DNA of 8,218 nucleotides, taken from positions 1-8,218 of the forward strand of contig JAKAGH010000132.1 of assembly GCA_021817645.1 (NCBI GenBank), written 5' to 3'. The notes beneath the pieces were generated by a model. That model did not search any database and was not told where the DNA came from. It saw only the letters and a program-made list of their open reading frames with translations. The stretch comes from Deltaproteobacteria bacterium. Lineage in GTDB: Bacteria; Desulfobacterota; Desulfobaccia; Desulfobaccales; 0-14-0-80-60-11. The position numbers and the translations under genes were made by a program. Below, piece after piece: positions 1-6,338 of the stretch; the stretch's first letter is position 1; each line of letters starts with the position of its first letter.

Positions 1-179
1 CCCGGGATTTAGGGAAAGAGATGGTGGCCAACATCGTGGCCCTGGGGGCCCTGGCGGCCCTGAGCCACGCCGTCACCCCGGAAAGCCTGGAGAAAGCGGT
101 CCTGGCCCGGGTGCCTAAGGGCACCGGGGAACTGAACCAAAAGGCCCTGGCCGCAGGCAGGGCCGCGGCCCGAACTTAA
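1..179 (+). CDS. 2-oxoacid:ferredoxin oxidoreductase gamma subunit, C-terminal end (partial)
   Basis: Only the last 58 codons are present; the reading frame starts at base 3 and ends at TAA 177-179. The visible protein has the pattern NIVALGALAAL, then VTPESLEKAV, then ARVPKGTGELN followed by an Ala-rich end. This matches what I know of the C-terminus of gamma subunits of 2-oxoglutarate/2-ketoisovalerate:ferredoxin oxidoreductases (KorC/VorC type), where a similar V-P-K-G-T-E-E-L-N motif closes the protein. These enzymes oxidatively decarboxylate a 2-oxoacid to an acyl-CoA and reduce ferredoxin in the cytoplasm of anaerobes. The gamma subunit does not carry the thiamine pyrophosphate site, so the substrate cannot be told from this fragment. 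The next gene begins 25 bases downstream on the same strand with no terminator-like hairpin between, so read-through is possible. Confidence 0.68.
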   Translation, partial: RDLGKEMVANIVALGALAALSHAVTPESLEKAVLARVPKGTGELNQKALAAGRAAART

Positions 180-191
180 GTCCGGATGAGC

Positions 192-197
192 AAGGGG
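192..197 (+). promoter_or_regulatory. Ribosome binding site supporting a GTG start at 205
   Basis: AAGGGG lies 7 bases before the GTG at 205. The alternative ATG at 217 has only an AAAAGG abutting it, too close to serve as a Shine-Dalgarno sequence, so GTG 205 is preferred. The signal peptide also needs the basic residues encoded right after this GTG. Confidence 0.55.
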
Positions 198-204
198 AAA
201 TAAC

Positions 205-1899
205 GTGGGCAAAAGGATGCTATTAGCGGTGCTGCTGCTGTCGCTCCTGGCCGGGTTACCGGCCGGGACGGCCCAGGCTCAGGGGCAGAGTCCCCAGGAG
301 ACCTGGGTGCTGCAACAGGTGGCCGCGGGCCTCACCGCGGACCTCCAGGAAAAATTCGGCTCGGAGGAGAAGGCCCGGGTGCTGCGGGGCCGCTTCCTGG
401 AGGCCCTGCTCACCGACGCCTTGCCCGGTATCAAGGTCCACAGCCGGGGGATATCCATTAAAAATGCGGTGATCCCGGATTATGTGGATCTGCGCTCCGG
501 GGAAGTGCGCCACGCGGTGGAGCTTAATGCCTGTGTGTTCCCACATGGCTGCAATTTCAATTATAGCCATTTTAAGAAATCCCTCTCCCTGGACCAATCC
601 CGGATCGGAGGTTGGGCTTCTTTTAACGGTCTGAAGGTGGACAGCGATTTCTCGCTTAATGAGGCCAGATTCCAAGGGGGCATGTATGCGGAAGGGACAA
701 ATATTGTAGGGAAATTAAGCGCCAGGGGGGTCCGCTTCACTCATAAAGACCTGGGGGCCAATTTCTCCAACCTGCAGGTGGGCAGTGACGCCGACTTTCC
801 CAACGCCCAATTCCAGGGCAACATCTTTTTTAGCCGGGTGGCCGTGAAAGGCAACTTCTCCATCTTCAACGCCTCCTTCAGCGGCACCGCCTTTTTTGAC
901 GGGGCCAGGATCAGCGGCGATTTGAATACCATCAATGCCAAATTTGCCCAGAGCAAGGAGCCGGTTTACCTGACCAATGTCCAGGTGGGGGGACACGCCT
1001 ATCTGTCCAATATGACCGCGCCCGGGGGCGTTTCCATGGCCATGGGCCATTTCCTGGATGTCTTTCTGGGGAGCACTTCCGGCCCTCCCCTGGCTTATCA
1101 GCAAGTGGTATTGGATTACGCAGTGGTGGACCGCCTGCTGGATCTCCGGAATGTGGAAATTGGCAAGTTGCAGGCCAAAAAATTCCAGGGGAAGGACCTG
1201 GTCTGGCTGGATAATGTCCGGATCAAAGACGAGGCGCAACTGCAAAGCGGCAATTTTCAAACCCTGCTGCTGATCAAGGTGGCCTGGCCCCCCAAGAACA
1301 CCATCTGGCTGGATGAGATGACCTACCAGGCCATCTCCGCCCGGGACCAGGCCGCAGAGGAAAGCCCCCAGGATTGGCTGAAGCTTCTGAACCTGCTGCA
1401 AATCAGCAGGTTCAATACCCAGAATTACAGCCAATTGGAATCATATTTCCAGCGCCGGGGCGAGAAGGACAAAGCCGACGAGGTCTTTATCCAGGGGAAA
1501 CGCCGGGAGGTTCTGGAGAAATGGTGGCGGCCCACCAATCTGGCCACTTTTGTCTTTTGGGACCTGCTTGCGGGCTATGGGCGCAAGCCCAGCCGCACCC
1601 TGTGGATCAGCCTGGCCATCGTCATGTTGGGGATGCTGTTCTTTGATCACCGCAATTTCGACCCGTCCTTCGTGGGCGGCTGGAAATGGCTGCTGAACGG
1701 CGATCCGTCCAAGACCACGGCGATCCGTTTCTTTCTCAGTCTGGATGAATTCCTGCCGGGGGTGGACCTGGGCCTGGCCCGATTATGGCAAATTTCCCAA
1801 ATCTCTTTCGGCACTCTGTTGTATTATCACTTCCATAAGATCGCGGGCTGGATCTTGATACCCGTCGCCCTGGCCGCGGTGTATACGCAATTTAAATAG
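205..1899 (+). CDS. Exported/membrane pentapeptide-like repeat protein, paralogue 1 (function unknown)
   Basis: This 564-residue protein has no function I can name. Residues 1-25 form a signal peptide (GKR, a hydrophobic run, then AQA before the likely cleavage site). Residues 31-100 form an N-terminal region shared with the next gene (ETWVLQQVAAG, LRGRFLEALLTD, AVIPD). Residues about 105-275 carry F-x-x-A-x-F-x-G repeats resembling pentapeptide/beta-helix proteins: two 47-residue modules (157-203 and 226-272) separated by a 22-residue half module (204-225). A region rich in Trp and charged residues follows, then a C-terminal membrane module: WWRP, GYGRKP, a hydrophobic segment at about 465-481, a conserved amphipathic stretch at 508-529, and a second hydrophobic segment at about 546-561. 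I recall similar C-terminal ends (GYG-x-x-P, then FLP-x-VDL) in pentapeptide-repeat membrane proteins. With a cleaved signal peptide, the repeats would be extracytoplasmic and anchored by the C-terminal hairpin; this topology is inferred. The stop codon abuts the start of paralogue 2. Confidence 0.85.
   Translation: MGKRMLLAVLLLSLLAGLPAGTAQAQGQSPQETWVLQQVAAGLTADLQEKFGSEEKARVLRGRFLEALLTDALPGIKVHSRGISIKNAVIPDYVDLRSGEVRHAVELNACVFPHGCNFNYSHFKKSLSLDQSRIGGWASFNGLKVDSDFSLNEARFQGGMYAEGTNIVGKLSARGVRFTHKDLGANFSNLQVGSDADFPNAQFQGNIFFSRVAVKGNFSIFNASFSGTAFFDGARISGDLNTINAKFAQSKEPVYLTNVQVGGHAYLSNMTAPGGVSMAMGHFLDVFLGSTSGPPLAYQQVVLDYAVVDRLLDLRNVEIGKLQAKKFQGKDLVWLDNVRIKDEAQLQSGNFQTLLLIKVAWPPKNTIWLDEMTYQAISARDQAAEESPQDWLKLLNLLQISRFNTQNYSQLESYFQRRGEKDKADEVFIQGKRREVLEKWWRPTNLATFVFWDLLAGYGRKPSRTLWISLAIVMLGMLFFDHRNFDPSFVGGWKWLLNGDPSKTTAIRFFLSLDEFLPGVDLGLARLWQISQISFGTLLYYHFHKIAGWILIPVALAAVYTQFK
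673..1020 (+). repeat. Protein-level repeats in paralogue 1: 47 + 22 + 47 residues
   Basis: Translated residues 157-203 and 226-272 align as 47-residue units without gaps. Each starts with a small residue-Gly pair (QG or SG), has a G-x-L/F core near position 13, an aromatic at position 22 (RF or KF), a short variable loop, then N-x-Q-V-G near position 29-33. Between them, residues 204-225 match only the first 22 residues of the unit. The unit therefore splits naturally into 22 + 25 residues, each probably one coil of a solenoid. Confidence 0.75.
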
Positions 1900-3828
1900 A
1901 TGGATAGACTTATGCACAGACTGCTGCGCCCGGCCGGCATCACCCTGGGCCTGATGTTGTGCCTCCTGGTCAGTGGCGGCGCGGCCCTGGGACAGACCTC
2001 TCTTGGTCCGCTCCACCCGGCGGAGACCTGGGTCTTGCAGCAGGTGGCCGCGGGCCGGGTGGCGGACTTGCGGGAGCGCTTCGGCGAGGATGAAGGTGCG
2101 CGCACGCTCCGGGGCCGCTTTCTAGAAGCCCTGCTCACCGACGGCTTTCCCGGCTTCAAAGCGCCCCGGGCCGGCATTTATCTGCTCCATGCCGTCATTC
2201 CCGACATCTTGAGCCTGCAATATGCCAAAGTGAACCACGCGGTCTTTCTGGTGGGCTGCCAGTTCCGGGGGTTGGTGACCTTGAGCGGCAGCCATTTCAC
2301 CAAAACCTTAGGAATGAAACACGCGGTTTTTGCCCAGCAGGCCGATTTCCACCAGCTCAAGGTGGACCTGGATGCCTTCTTCGGGGAGGCCGTCTTTCAG
2401 GGACCGGTGGATTTCGGCGCGGCCCAGATCGAGGGAAACTTGGTTTTTCAAGAGGCCAAATTTACCGGGCAAAACCAGGAGGTCAATTGCAACGGTCTGA
2501 AGATTGGGGGGAGCCTTTCTTTAAAGAATGCGGATTTTGCCGGAGGCATGGACCTCACCGGCTCCAGGCTGGGTGCGGAACTCAATGCCCAGGGCACCCG
2601 GTTTGCCAGTCCGGAGAAAAAGGTGAGCTTCACCGGGGTGAAAGTGGGCCAGGTGGCCAGTTTCGACCAGGCCCTGTTCCAGGGGCCGGTGTCCCTGGCG
2701 GACGCCGAAGTCACCGGCACCCTGTCGGCGGTGGGCACCCGCTTTGAGTCCGCCGGGCAGGAGGTCTTGTGCACCGGCCTCAAGGTGGGTTCCGGCGCGC
2801 TCTTTAACCGCACCATCTTCAAAGGCCCGGTGAATTTCAGCAACAGCGCCATTGCCGGCAGCCTCTACTTCGAAGAAGCGCGCTTTGAAGACCAGAAGCA
2901 TCCCCCGAAATTTTACGGCCTGAAGGTGGACAATTTCGCCTCGTTCCTGGACACGGTGTTCCAGGGCGGCGTCTCCCTGATCGGTGCCAGTTTCAAGAAT
3001 CTGATGTTCGCGGGCAGCGAGGCCTCCAAGCTGACCTACCCCCTGCTGAACCTTGACGGCGCGGTGGTGGATTACAGCCTGATCCTCGGTGACCTGAGCC
3101 TGGACGCATTGCAGGCCACCCGCTTGCAGGTCAAGGGCCCCACCATCCTGAAAAATCTGCAGATCGGCCAAAAGGCCGATTTGCGGGATAGCAACCTGTA
3201 TTCCCTGAAAATGATCAATGTCACCTGGCCGCCGCAGGGGGACCAGGTCTGGCTGGAAGGTTTGGTCTACCAGGGCCTGAGTGCGGGCGAGGGACCCCAG
3301 GATTGGGCCAAGCTCCTGGCCTGGATCAACCACAGCCGCCTGGACACCCGGAACTACACCCAGTTGGAGACCTTCTTGCGGCAAGGCGGCTACCCGGACC
3401 GGGCCGATACCGTCTATATTGAGGGCCGCCGCCGGGTGGCCCTGGAGCAGTGGTGGCGGCCGGACCACCTGGCCACCCTGATCTTTTGGGACGGCCTGGC
3501 GGGTTACGGCAAGAAGCCCGGCCGCACCTTCTGGCTCAGCCTGCTCATTGTCATGATAGGGACCCTGTTTTTTGATCCCAAGAACTTTGACCCCTCTTTC
3601 CTGGGGGGCTGGACCTGGCTGTTGAACGGCAATATCTGGAGGACCAGGGTGGTGCGCTTCTTTCTGAGCCTGGACGAATTTTTGCCGGGGGTGGACCTGG
3701 GCCTGGCCCGGCTCTGGCAGATGTCCAAGATTTCGTACCCCACGCTGCTGTACTACCACTTTCACAAGATCAGCGGCTGGATTCTGGTACCCATCGGTTT
3801 GGCCGCGGTATTTTCGCAGTTTAAATAG
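1900..3828 (+). CDS. Exported/membrane pentapeptide-like repeat protein, paralogue 2 (function unknown)
   Basis: This 642-residue protein is a tandem paralogue of the gene just upstream; its function is not recognised. It has a signal peptide at residues 1-31 (basic start, hydrophobic 12-27, A-L-G before a likely cleavage site), the same N-terminal region (ETWVLQQVAAG near 42, LRGRFLEALLTD near 70-81, AVIPD near 98), and four consecutive 47-residue repeat modules at 167-213, 214-260, 261-307 and 308-354 plus a partial fifth. The C-terminal module holds WWRP at 518-521, GYGKKP near 535-540, hydrophobic segments at about 543-558 and 624-638, and a 22-residue block (586-607) identical to paralogue 1. 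The start ATG follows the upstream TAG directly, with no clear Shine-Dalgarno sequence, so translation probably relies on coupling; ATG 1912 is an alternative start. trpD begins 10 bases after the stop. The extra length relative to paralogue 1 (78 residues) comes mostly from the repeat region (about 72). Confidence 0.85.
   Translation: MDRLMHRLLRPAGITLGLMLCLLVSGGAALGQTSLGPLHPAETWVLQQVAAGRVADLRERFGEDEGARTLRGRFLEALLTDGFPGFKAPRAGIYLLHAVIPDILSLQYAKVNHAVFLVGCQFRGLVTLSGSHFTKTLGMKHAVFAQQADFHQLKVDLDAFFGEAVFQGPVDFGAAQIEGNLVFQEAKFTGQNQEVNCNGLKIGGSLSLKNADFAGGMDLTGSRLGAELNAQGTRFASPEKKVSFTGVKVGQVASFDQALFQGPVSLADAEVTGTLSAVGTRFESAGQEVLCTGLKVGSGALFNRTIFKGPVNFSNSAIAGSLYFEEARFEDQKHPPKFYGLKVDNFASFLDTVFQGGVSLIGASFKNLMFAGSEASKLTYPLLNLDGAVVDYSLILGDLSLDALQATRLQVKGPTILKNLQIGQKADLRDSNLYSLKMINVTWPPQGDQVWLEGLVYQGLSAGEGPQDWAKLLAWINHSRLDTRNYTQLETFLRQGGYPDRADTVYIEGRRRVALEQWWRPDHLATLIFWDGLAGYGKKPGRTFWLSLLIVMIGTLFFDPKNFDPSFLGGWTWLLNGNIWRTRVVRFFLSLDEFLPGVDLGLARLWQMSKISYPTLLYYHFHKISGWILVPIGLAAVFSQFK
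2398..2961 (+). repeat. Four in-register 47-residue (141-base) repeats in paralogue 2
   Basis: Four modules of exactly 141 bases run head to tail without gaps (translated residues 167-354). The consensus read by eye is: (Q/K/A)-G-(P/G)-V/M-x-F/L-x-x-(A/S), a G-x-L at 13-15, (A/T)-(R/K)-F at 20-22, a charged loop at 23-29, G-(L/V)-K-(V/I) at 33-36, and F at 47. A fifth unit begins at residue 355 (QGGVSL) but degenerates. The DNA copies share codons only in patches, so the duplications are old rather than a recent slippage tract. Confidence 0.8.
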
Positions 3829-3834
3829 AGAGGG
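3829..3834 (+). promoter_or_regulatory. Ribosome binding site of trpD next to the upstream stop codon
   Basis: GAGAGGG-like sequence fills the 10 bases between the TAG of the repeat-protein gene (3826-3828) and ATG 3839. Its position directly after the stop implies that ribosomes finishing the upstream gene can reinitiate on trpD. Confidence 0.55.
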
Positions 3835-3838
3835 AAAT

Positions 3839-4897
3839 ATGCTCAAAGAAGCCATCTTCAAAGTAGTCACCCGGCAGGATTTGACGGAAGAGGAGATGAC
3901 CCGGGCCATGGAGGTGATCATGACCGGGGAGGCCACTGAGGCCCAAATCGGGGCCTTCATCACCGCGCTGCGCCTGAAGGGGGAGACGGTCCCGGAGATC
4001 ACCGCCGCGGCGAAGGTGATGCGGGCCAAGGCCACCCGCATCCCGGTGGCCAACGGCCTGGTGGACCTGGACCGGGACGAGATCAACGTGGACCTGGAGA
4101 CGGTGGTGGACACCTGCGGCACCGGGGGAGACGCCACCCACACCTTCAATGTCTCCACCACCACCGCGTTTGTCGCGGCCGGTGCGGGCTTAAAAGTCGC
4201 CAAGCACGGCAACCGCGCGGTCTCTTCCCGGTGCGGCTCCGCGGACGTCATCGAGGCCTTAGGGATAAACCTGGCCCTGACCCCGGAGCAGGTGGCCCAA
4301 TGCGTTAATGAGGTGGGCATCGGCTTTCTCTTCGCGCCCCAGCTGCACGGGGCCATGCGCTACGCCATCGGCCCCCGGCGGGAGATCGGCATCCGCACTA
4401 TCTTCAACATCCTGGGGCCGCTGACCAACCCCGCGGGGGCCAACGTCCAGGTGCTGGGGGTCTATGACGCCGCGCTCACCGAGCCCCTGGCCCAGGTGCT
4501 GGGACGGTTAGGCAGCCGCAGCGCCTTCGTGGTCTTCGGCGAGGGCTCTTTTGACGAAATCAGCATCGTCGGCCCCACCCGGGTGAGCCAGCTCCAGGAC
4601 GGGAGCGTGCGCACCTACAACATCGCGCCGGAAGATTTTGGCATGAAGCGGGCCACGCTGGCGGACATCAAAGGCGGGGACGTGTTCGAAAACGCCCGCA
4701 TCGTCCGCCAGGTCCTTAAAGGGGGCGGCGGGCCGAAGGAAGACATGGTGGCCCTGAACGCGGCCGCGGTCTTTATCGCCGCCGGGCTGTGCCCCGATTT
4801 TCCCGGAGGCATCAATCTGGCCCGGGAATCCATGAAATCCGGCAAGGCCCTGGGCAAACTGGAAGCATTGATCGAGAAGAGCAAAAGCTTTGGATAA
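3839..4897 (+). CDS. trpD: Anthranilate phosphoribosyltransferase
   Basis: TrpD transfers the phosphoribosyl group from PRPP to anthranilate, giving N-(5'-phosphoribosyl)anthranilate, the second committed step of tryptophan synthesis, in the cytoplasm. The 352 residues match the stand-alone enzyme (usually about 330-350). The N-terminal helical domain (about 1-65) has the glycosyltransferase-3 pattern M-x-G-E-A-T-E-A-Q-I-G-A-F. The PRPP loop GTGGD is at 94-98, followed by TFNVSTTTA. KHGNR at 122-126, SSRCGSAD at 129-136, the RRE segment near 180-182 with RTIFNILGPLTNP following (anthranilate site), and the metal-binding Asp-Glu pair at 239-240 are all present, so the enzyme looks intact. It has a short acidic insertion before GTGGD (about 77-87), which I also associate with deltaproteobacterial TrpD. 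No trpE or trpG lies upstream; the preceding genes are unrelated membrane proteins. It is not fused to a TrpG amidotransferase domain. Confidence 0.97.
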   Translation: MLKEAIFKVVTRQDLTEEEMTRAMEVIMTGEATEAQIGAFITALRLKGETVPEITAAAKVMRAKATRIPVANGLVDLDRDEINVDLETVVDTCGTGGDATHTFNVSTTTAFVAAGAGLKVAKHGNRAVSSRCGSADVIEALGINLALTPEQVAQCVNEVGIGFLFAPQLHGAMRYAIGPRREIGIRTIFNILGPLTNPAGANVQVLGVYDAALTEPLAQVLGRLGSRSAFVVFGEGSFDEISIVGPTRVSQLQDGSVRTYNIAPEDFGMKRATLADIKGGDVFENARIVRQVLKGGGGPKEDMVALNAAAVFIAAGLCPDFPGGINLARESMKSGKALGKLEALIEKSKSFG

Positions 4898-4988
4898 GAA
4901 AAAGACTAACCACCAAGACACAAAGAACACCAAGGGGCACAAAGAAATATCTTCTTGGTGAATCTTTGTGCCTTGGTGTCTTGGTGGT
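4895..4988 (+). repeat. Imperfect palindromic intergenic repeat after trpD
   Basis: From the trpD stop codon the sequence reads TAAGAAAAAGA and then an 80-base imperfect palindrome at 4909-4988. The outer 13-base arms (4909-4921 ACCACCAAGACAC and 4976-4988) are exactly complementary. An inner 10-base stem pairs 4936-4945 (GGCACAAAGA) with 4963-4972. The left arm carries 14 unpaired bases against 3 on the right, and the terminal loop is 17 bases (4946-4962). The CACCAAG/CACAAAG words recur and allow slipped pairings. This resembles a widely dispersed non-coding repeat family (CCACGAAGACACGAAG-like) that I recall from many environmental bacteria. There is no T-run after the hairpin, so it is not a classical terminator. 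Part of it can be read as a Thr/Lys/Arg-rich peptide in the frame ending at 5025, which is spurious. Confidence 0.85.
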
Positions 4989-5010
4989 GAATAATCATTC
5001 GAGAACGCTC

Positions 5011-5015
5011 AGGAG
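5011..5015 (+). promoter_or_regulatory. Ribosome binding site supporting a TTG start at 5022
   Basis: A strong AGGAG lies 6 bases before TTG 5022. No ATG or GTG in this frame gives a full-length first membrane helix with such a site, so the rare TTG start is preferred. Confidence 0.6.
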
Positions 5016-5021
5016 ACGGAT

Positions 5022-5525
5022 TTGATCTGGTTCATTTACCTGGCCGCGGCCTTGGCAGCTATCGCGGTTCATTTGCACTGGGATAAATTACCATGGAGTG
5101 CATCCCGGGCAGTGGATGTGGCGCTCCTCTATCTACTGCTGATCTTTGCAGGGGTGGCCGGGCTTATGGGCGCGGTGGGCCACACTTTCTTTGCCAAGGA
5201 AATCGCCCTGGGGATCGGCTGGCAGCCAGGCAGCCCTTTTCAGTTTGAAGTAGCCATGGCTAACCTGGCCTTTGGGGTATTGGGGGTTATGTGTATTTGG
5301 AATCGTGGTGGTTTCCGGACCGCCACCGGAGTGGGGCTGTCTGTCTTCTTCCTGGGGTGCGGGTACGGGCATTTCCAGGATATGCTGGCCGGCAATTATG
5401 CCCCATATAACGCAGGGTTGGCGATCTGGCTAGCCGATGTGGTCATGCCCTTAACCATCTTGGGGCTGTTGGTTGTCCGGGTCCGATTGCGGAAGGCTGA
5501 AGGCATTAATGAACTTCCTGGCTAA
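5022..5525 (+). CDS. DUF6790-type small integral membrane protein
   Basis: A 167-residue, very hydrophobic protein with about four transmembrane segments: roughly residues 2-17, 32-52, 78-93 with 102-115, and 133-153. Conserved-looking motifs are GHTFF at 53-57, G-W-x-x-G-S-P-F-Q-F-E at 66-76, NLAFG at 81-85, GYGH at 114-117 and Y-A-P-Y-N-A-G at 126-132. These match my memory of the DUF6790 family of uncharacterised bacterial membrane proteins; no biochemical role is known to me. The start is TTG with a good Shine-Dalgarno sequence. The gene overlaps the start of trpC by 17 bases in another frame, so the two are probably translationally coupled. No Trp-transport or biosynthetic motif is visible, so any link to tryptophan metabolism would rest on position alone. 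The upstream side is separated from trpD by the palindromic repeat. Confidence 0.82.
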   Translation: MIWFIYLAAALAAIAVHLHWDKLPWSASRAVDVALLYLLLIFAGVAGLMGAVGHTFFAKEIALGIGWQPGSPFQFEVAMANLAFGVLGVMCIWNRGGFRTATGVGLSVFFLGCGYGHFQDMLAGNYAPYNAGLAIWLADVVMPLTILGLLVVRVRLRKAEGINELPG

Positions 5526-6294
5526 AATTGTCGCAGACAAGTTGCAGGAGACAGCGGCGCTCCTCACACCGGAGGCCACGGCCCGTTTTCAGGCGGCCAT
5601 TGCCGCGCGGGGTCCGGCTTTGAGCCTCAAGGCCGCGTTGGACGCCGCCGCGGGTCCGGCCATTATTGCCGAGATCAAGCGGGCTTCTCCCTCTAAAGGC
5701 GAGCTGGCCCTGCACTGGGACCCGGTGGAACTGGCGAGGATTTACCAGGATAACGGAGCCGCGGCCCTGTCGGTGCTGACGGAGGTGAAATACTTCAAAG
5801 GCGACCCCGAATTCATCCGGCGGATGCGGCCGGTGATTAAGATCCCCATCCTGCGCAAAGATTTTATCCTGGAGCCGGTGCAGGTTTATGAATCCGCGGC
5901 CATCGGCGCGGACGCCCTGCTGCTCATCGTCAGCCTGCTGGAGGCAGGAAAGCTTACGGCTTTGCTGCTGCTGACCCGCTCCCTGGGGCTGGAGGCCCTG
6001 GTGGAAGTGCATACCCAAGAGGAGATGGAGACGGCCCTGGACGCCGGGGCCCGGGTCATCGGCGTCAATTCCCGGGACCTGCATACTTTTAAGATGTACC
6101 CGGACCGGGCCCTGGAGCTGGCCCCCCTGGCGCCGAAAGAAGTGACCCTGGTGGCCGCGTCGGGCCTGAAGACCCGGGCGGACCTTGAGCGCTTGGCAGC
6201 CGCGGGCATCAAGGGCTTTCTCATCGGCGAGACGCTGGTGACTTCGGGGAACCCGGGGAAGAAGCTCAGAGAGTTTATTAGCAGCGGAGATTAA
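5509..6294 (+). CDS. trpC: Indole-3-glycerol phosphate synthase
   Basis: TrpC closes and decarboxylates CdRP to indole-3-glycerol phosphate, a cytoplasmic (beta/alpha)8-barrel reaction. The 261-residue protein is a normal monofunctional length, not fused to TrpF. Catalytic positions can be matched to the well-studied enzyme: Glu55 and Lys57 in EIKRASPSKG (55-64), Lys117 in LRKDF (115-119), Glu166 in LVEVH, Asn187 in GVNSRDL (185-191) and Ser218 in AASGL. The C-terminal phosphate-binding loop is GFLIGETL (236-243). I chose ATG 5509 because GAAGG sits 5 bases upstream (5499-5503) and residue 1 then gives the usual N-terminus MNFLAKIVADK. A longer in-frame start at TTG 5473 would add 12 unlike residues encoded inside the membrane-protein gene. 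The gene lies 17 bases within the end of the DUF6790 gene. A typical family feature is GVNNRDL; here the second Asn is Ser, a common-looking conservative change. Confidence 0.96.
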   Translation: MNFLAKIVADKLQETAALLTPEATARFQAAIAARGPALSLKAALDAAAGPAIIAEIKRASPSKGELALHWDPVELARIYQDNGAAALSVLTEVKYFKGDPEFIRRMRPVIKIPILRKDFILEPVQVYESAAIGADALLLIVSLLEAGKLTALLLLTRSLGLEALVEVHTQEEMETALDAGARVIGVNSRDLHTFKMYPDRALELAPLAPKEVTLVAASGLKTRADLERLAAAGIKGFLIGETLVTSGNPGKKLREFISSGD

Positions 6295-6338
6295 GCCCAC
6301 CGCCCAAAGACGGCGGGCGTGCCCCCTATATTTTTATT

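Noticed and set aside
180..204. trp leader peptide or attenuator near the cluster
   Set aside because: No short frame with consecutive Trp codons followed by alternative hairpins was seen here or before trpD (3829-3838), which is only 10 bases long.
715..1434. A 239-codon minus-strand open frame opposite the first repeat protein
   Set aside because: Shadow of the codon bias of the plus-strand gene; no recognisable domain, no ribosome binding site in context.
673..2961. CRISPR or recent tandem DNA repeats in the repeat-protein genes
   Set aside because: The periodicity is at protein level (47 residues); the DNA copies have diverged and there are no uniform repeat-spacer units.
2521..4356. 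A 611-codon open frame on the minus strand, across the second repeat protein and trpD
   Set aside because: It is antisense to two well-supported genes, has no family-like motifs, and consists of Gly/Ala/Gln/His/Arg-rich low-quality sequence typical of the complement of GC-rich coding DNA.
4789..5025. A 78-codon plus-strand frame running from inside trpD through the palindromic repeat
   Set aside because: The first half is out of frame with trpD, and the second half is the translation of a dispersed repeat (Thr-Lys-Thr-Gln-Arg type peptide), a known source of false proteins.
5473..5508. Upstream TTG start extending trpC by 12 residues
   Set aside because: ATG 5509 has a properly spaced GAAGG and yields a normal TrpC N-terminus; the extension lies wholly in another gene's coding region.
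5506..6300. A 264-codon minus-strand open frame opposite trpC
   Set aside because: The plus-strand frame is an intact TrpC with all catalytic residues; the antisense frame is Gln/Arg/His-rich with no motif.
6297..6338. Possible rho-independent terminator after trpC
   Set aside because: Only a 5-base GC stem (6300-6304 with 6312-6316) forms, and the T-run at 6331-6335 begins 14 bases after it, too far for a classical terminator. It may still slow transcription, but I do not call it.
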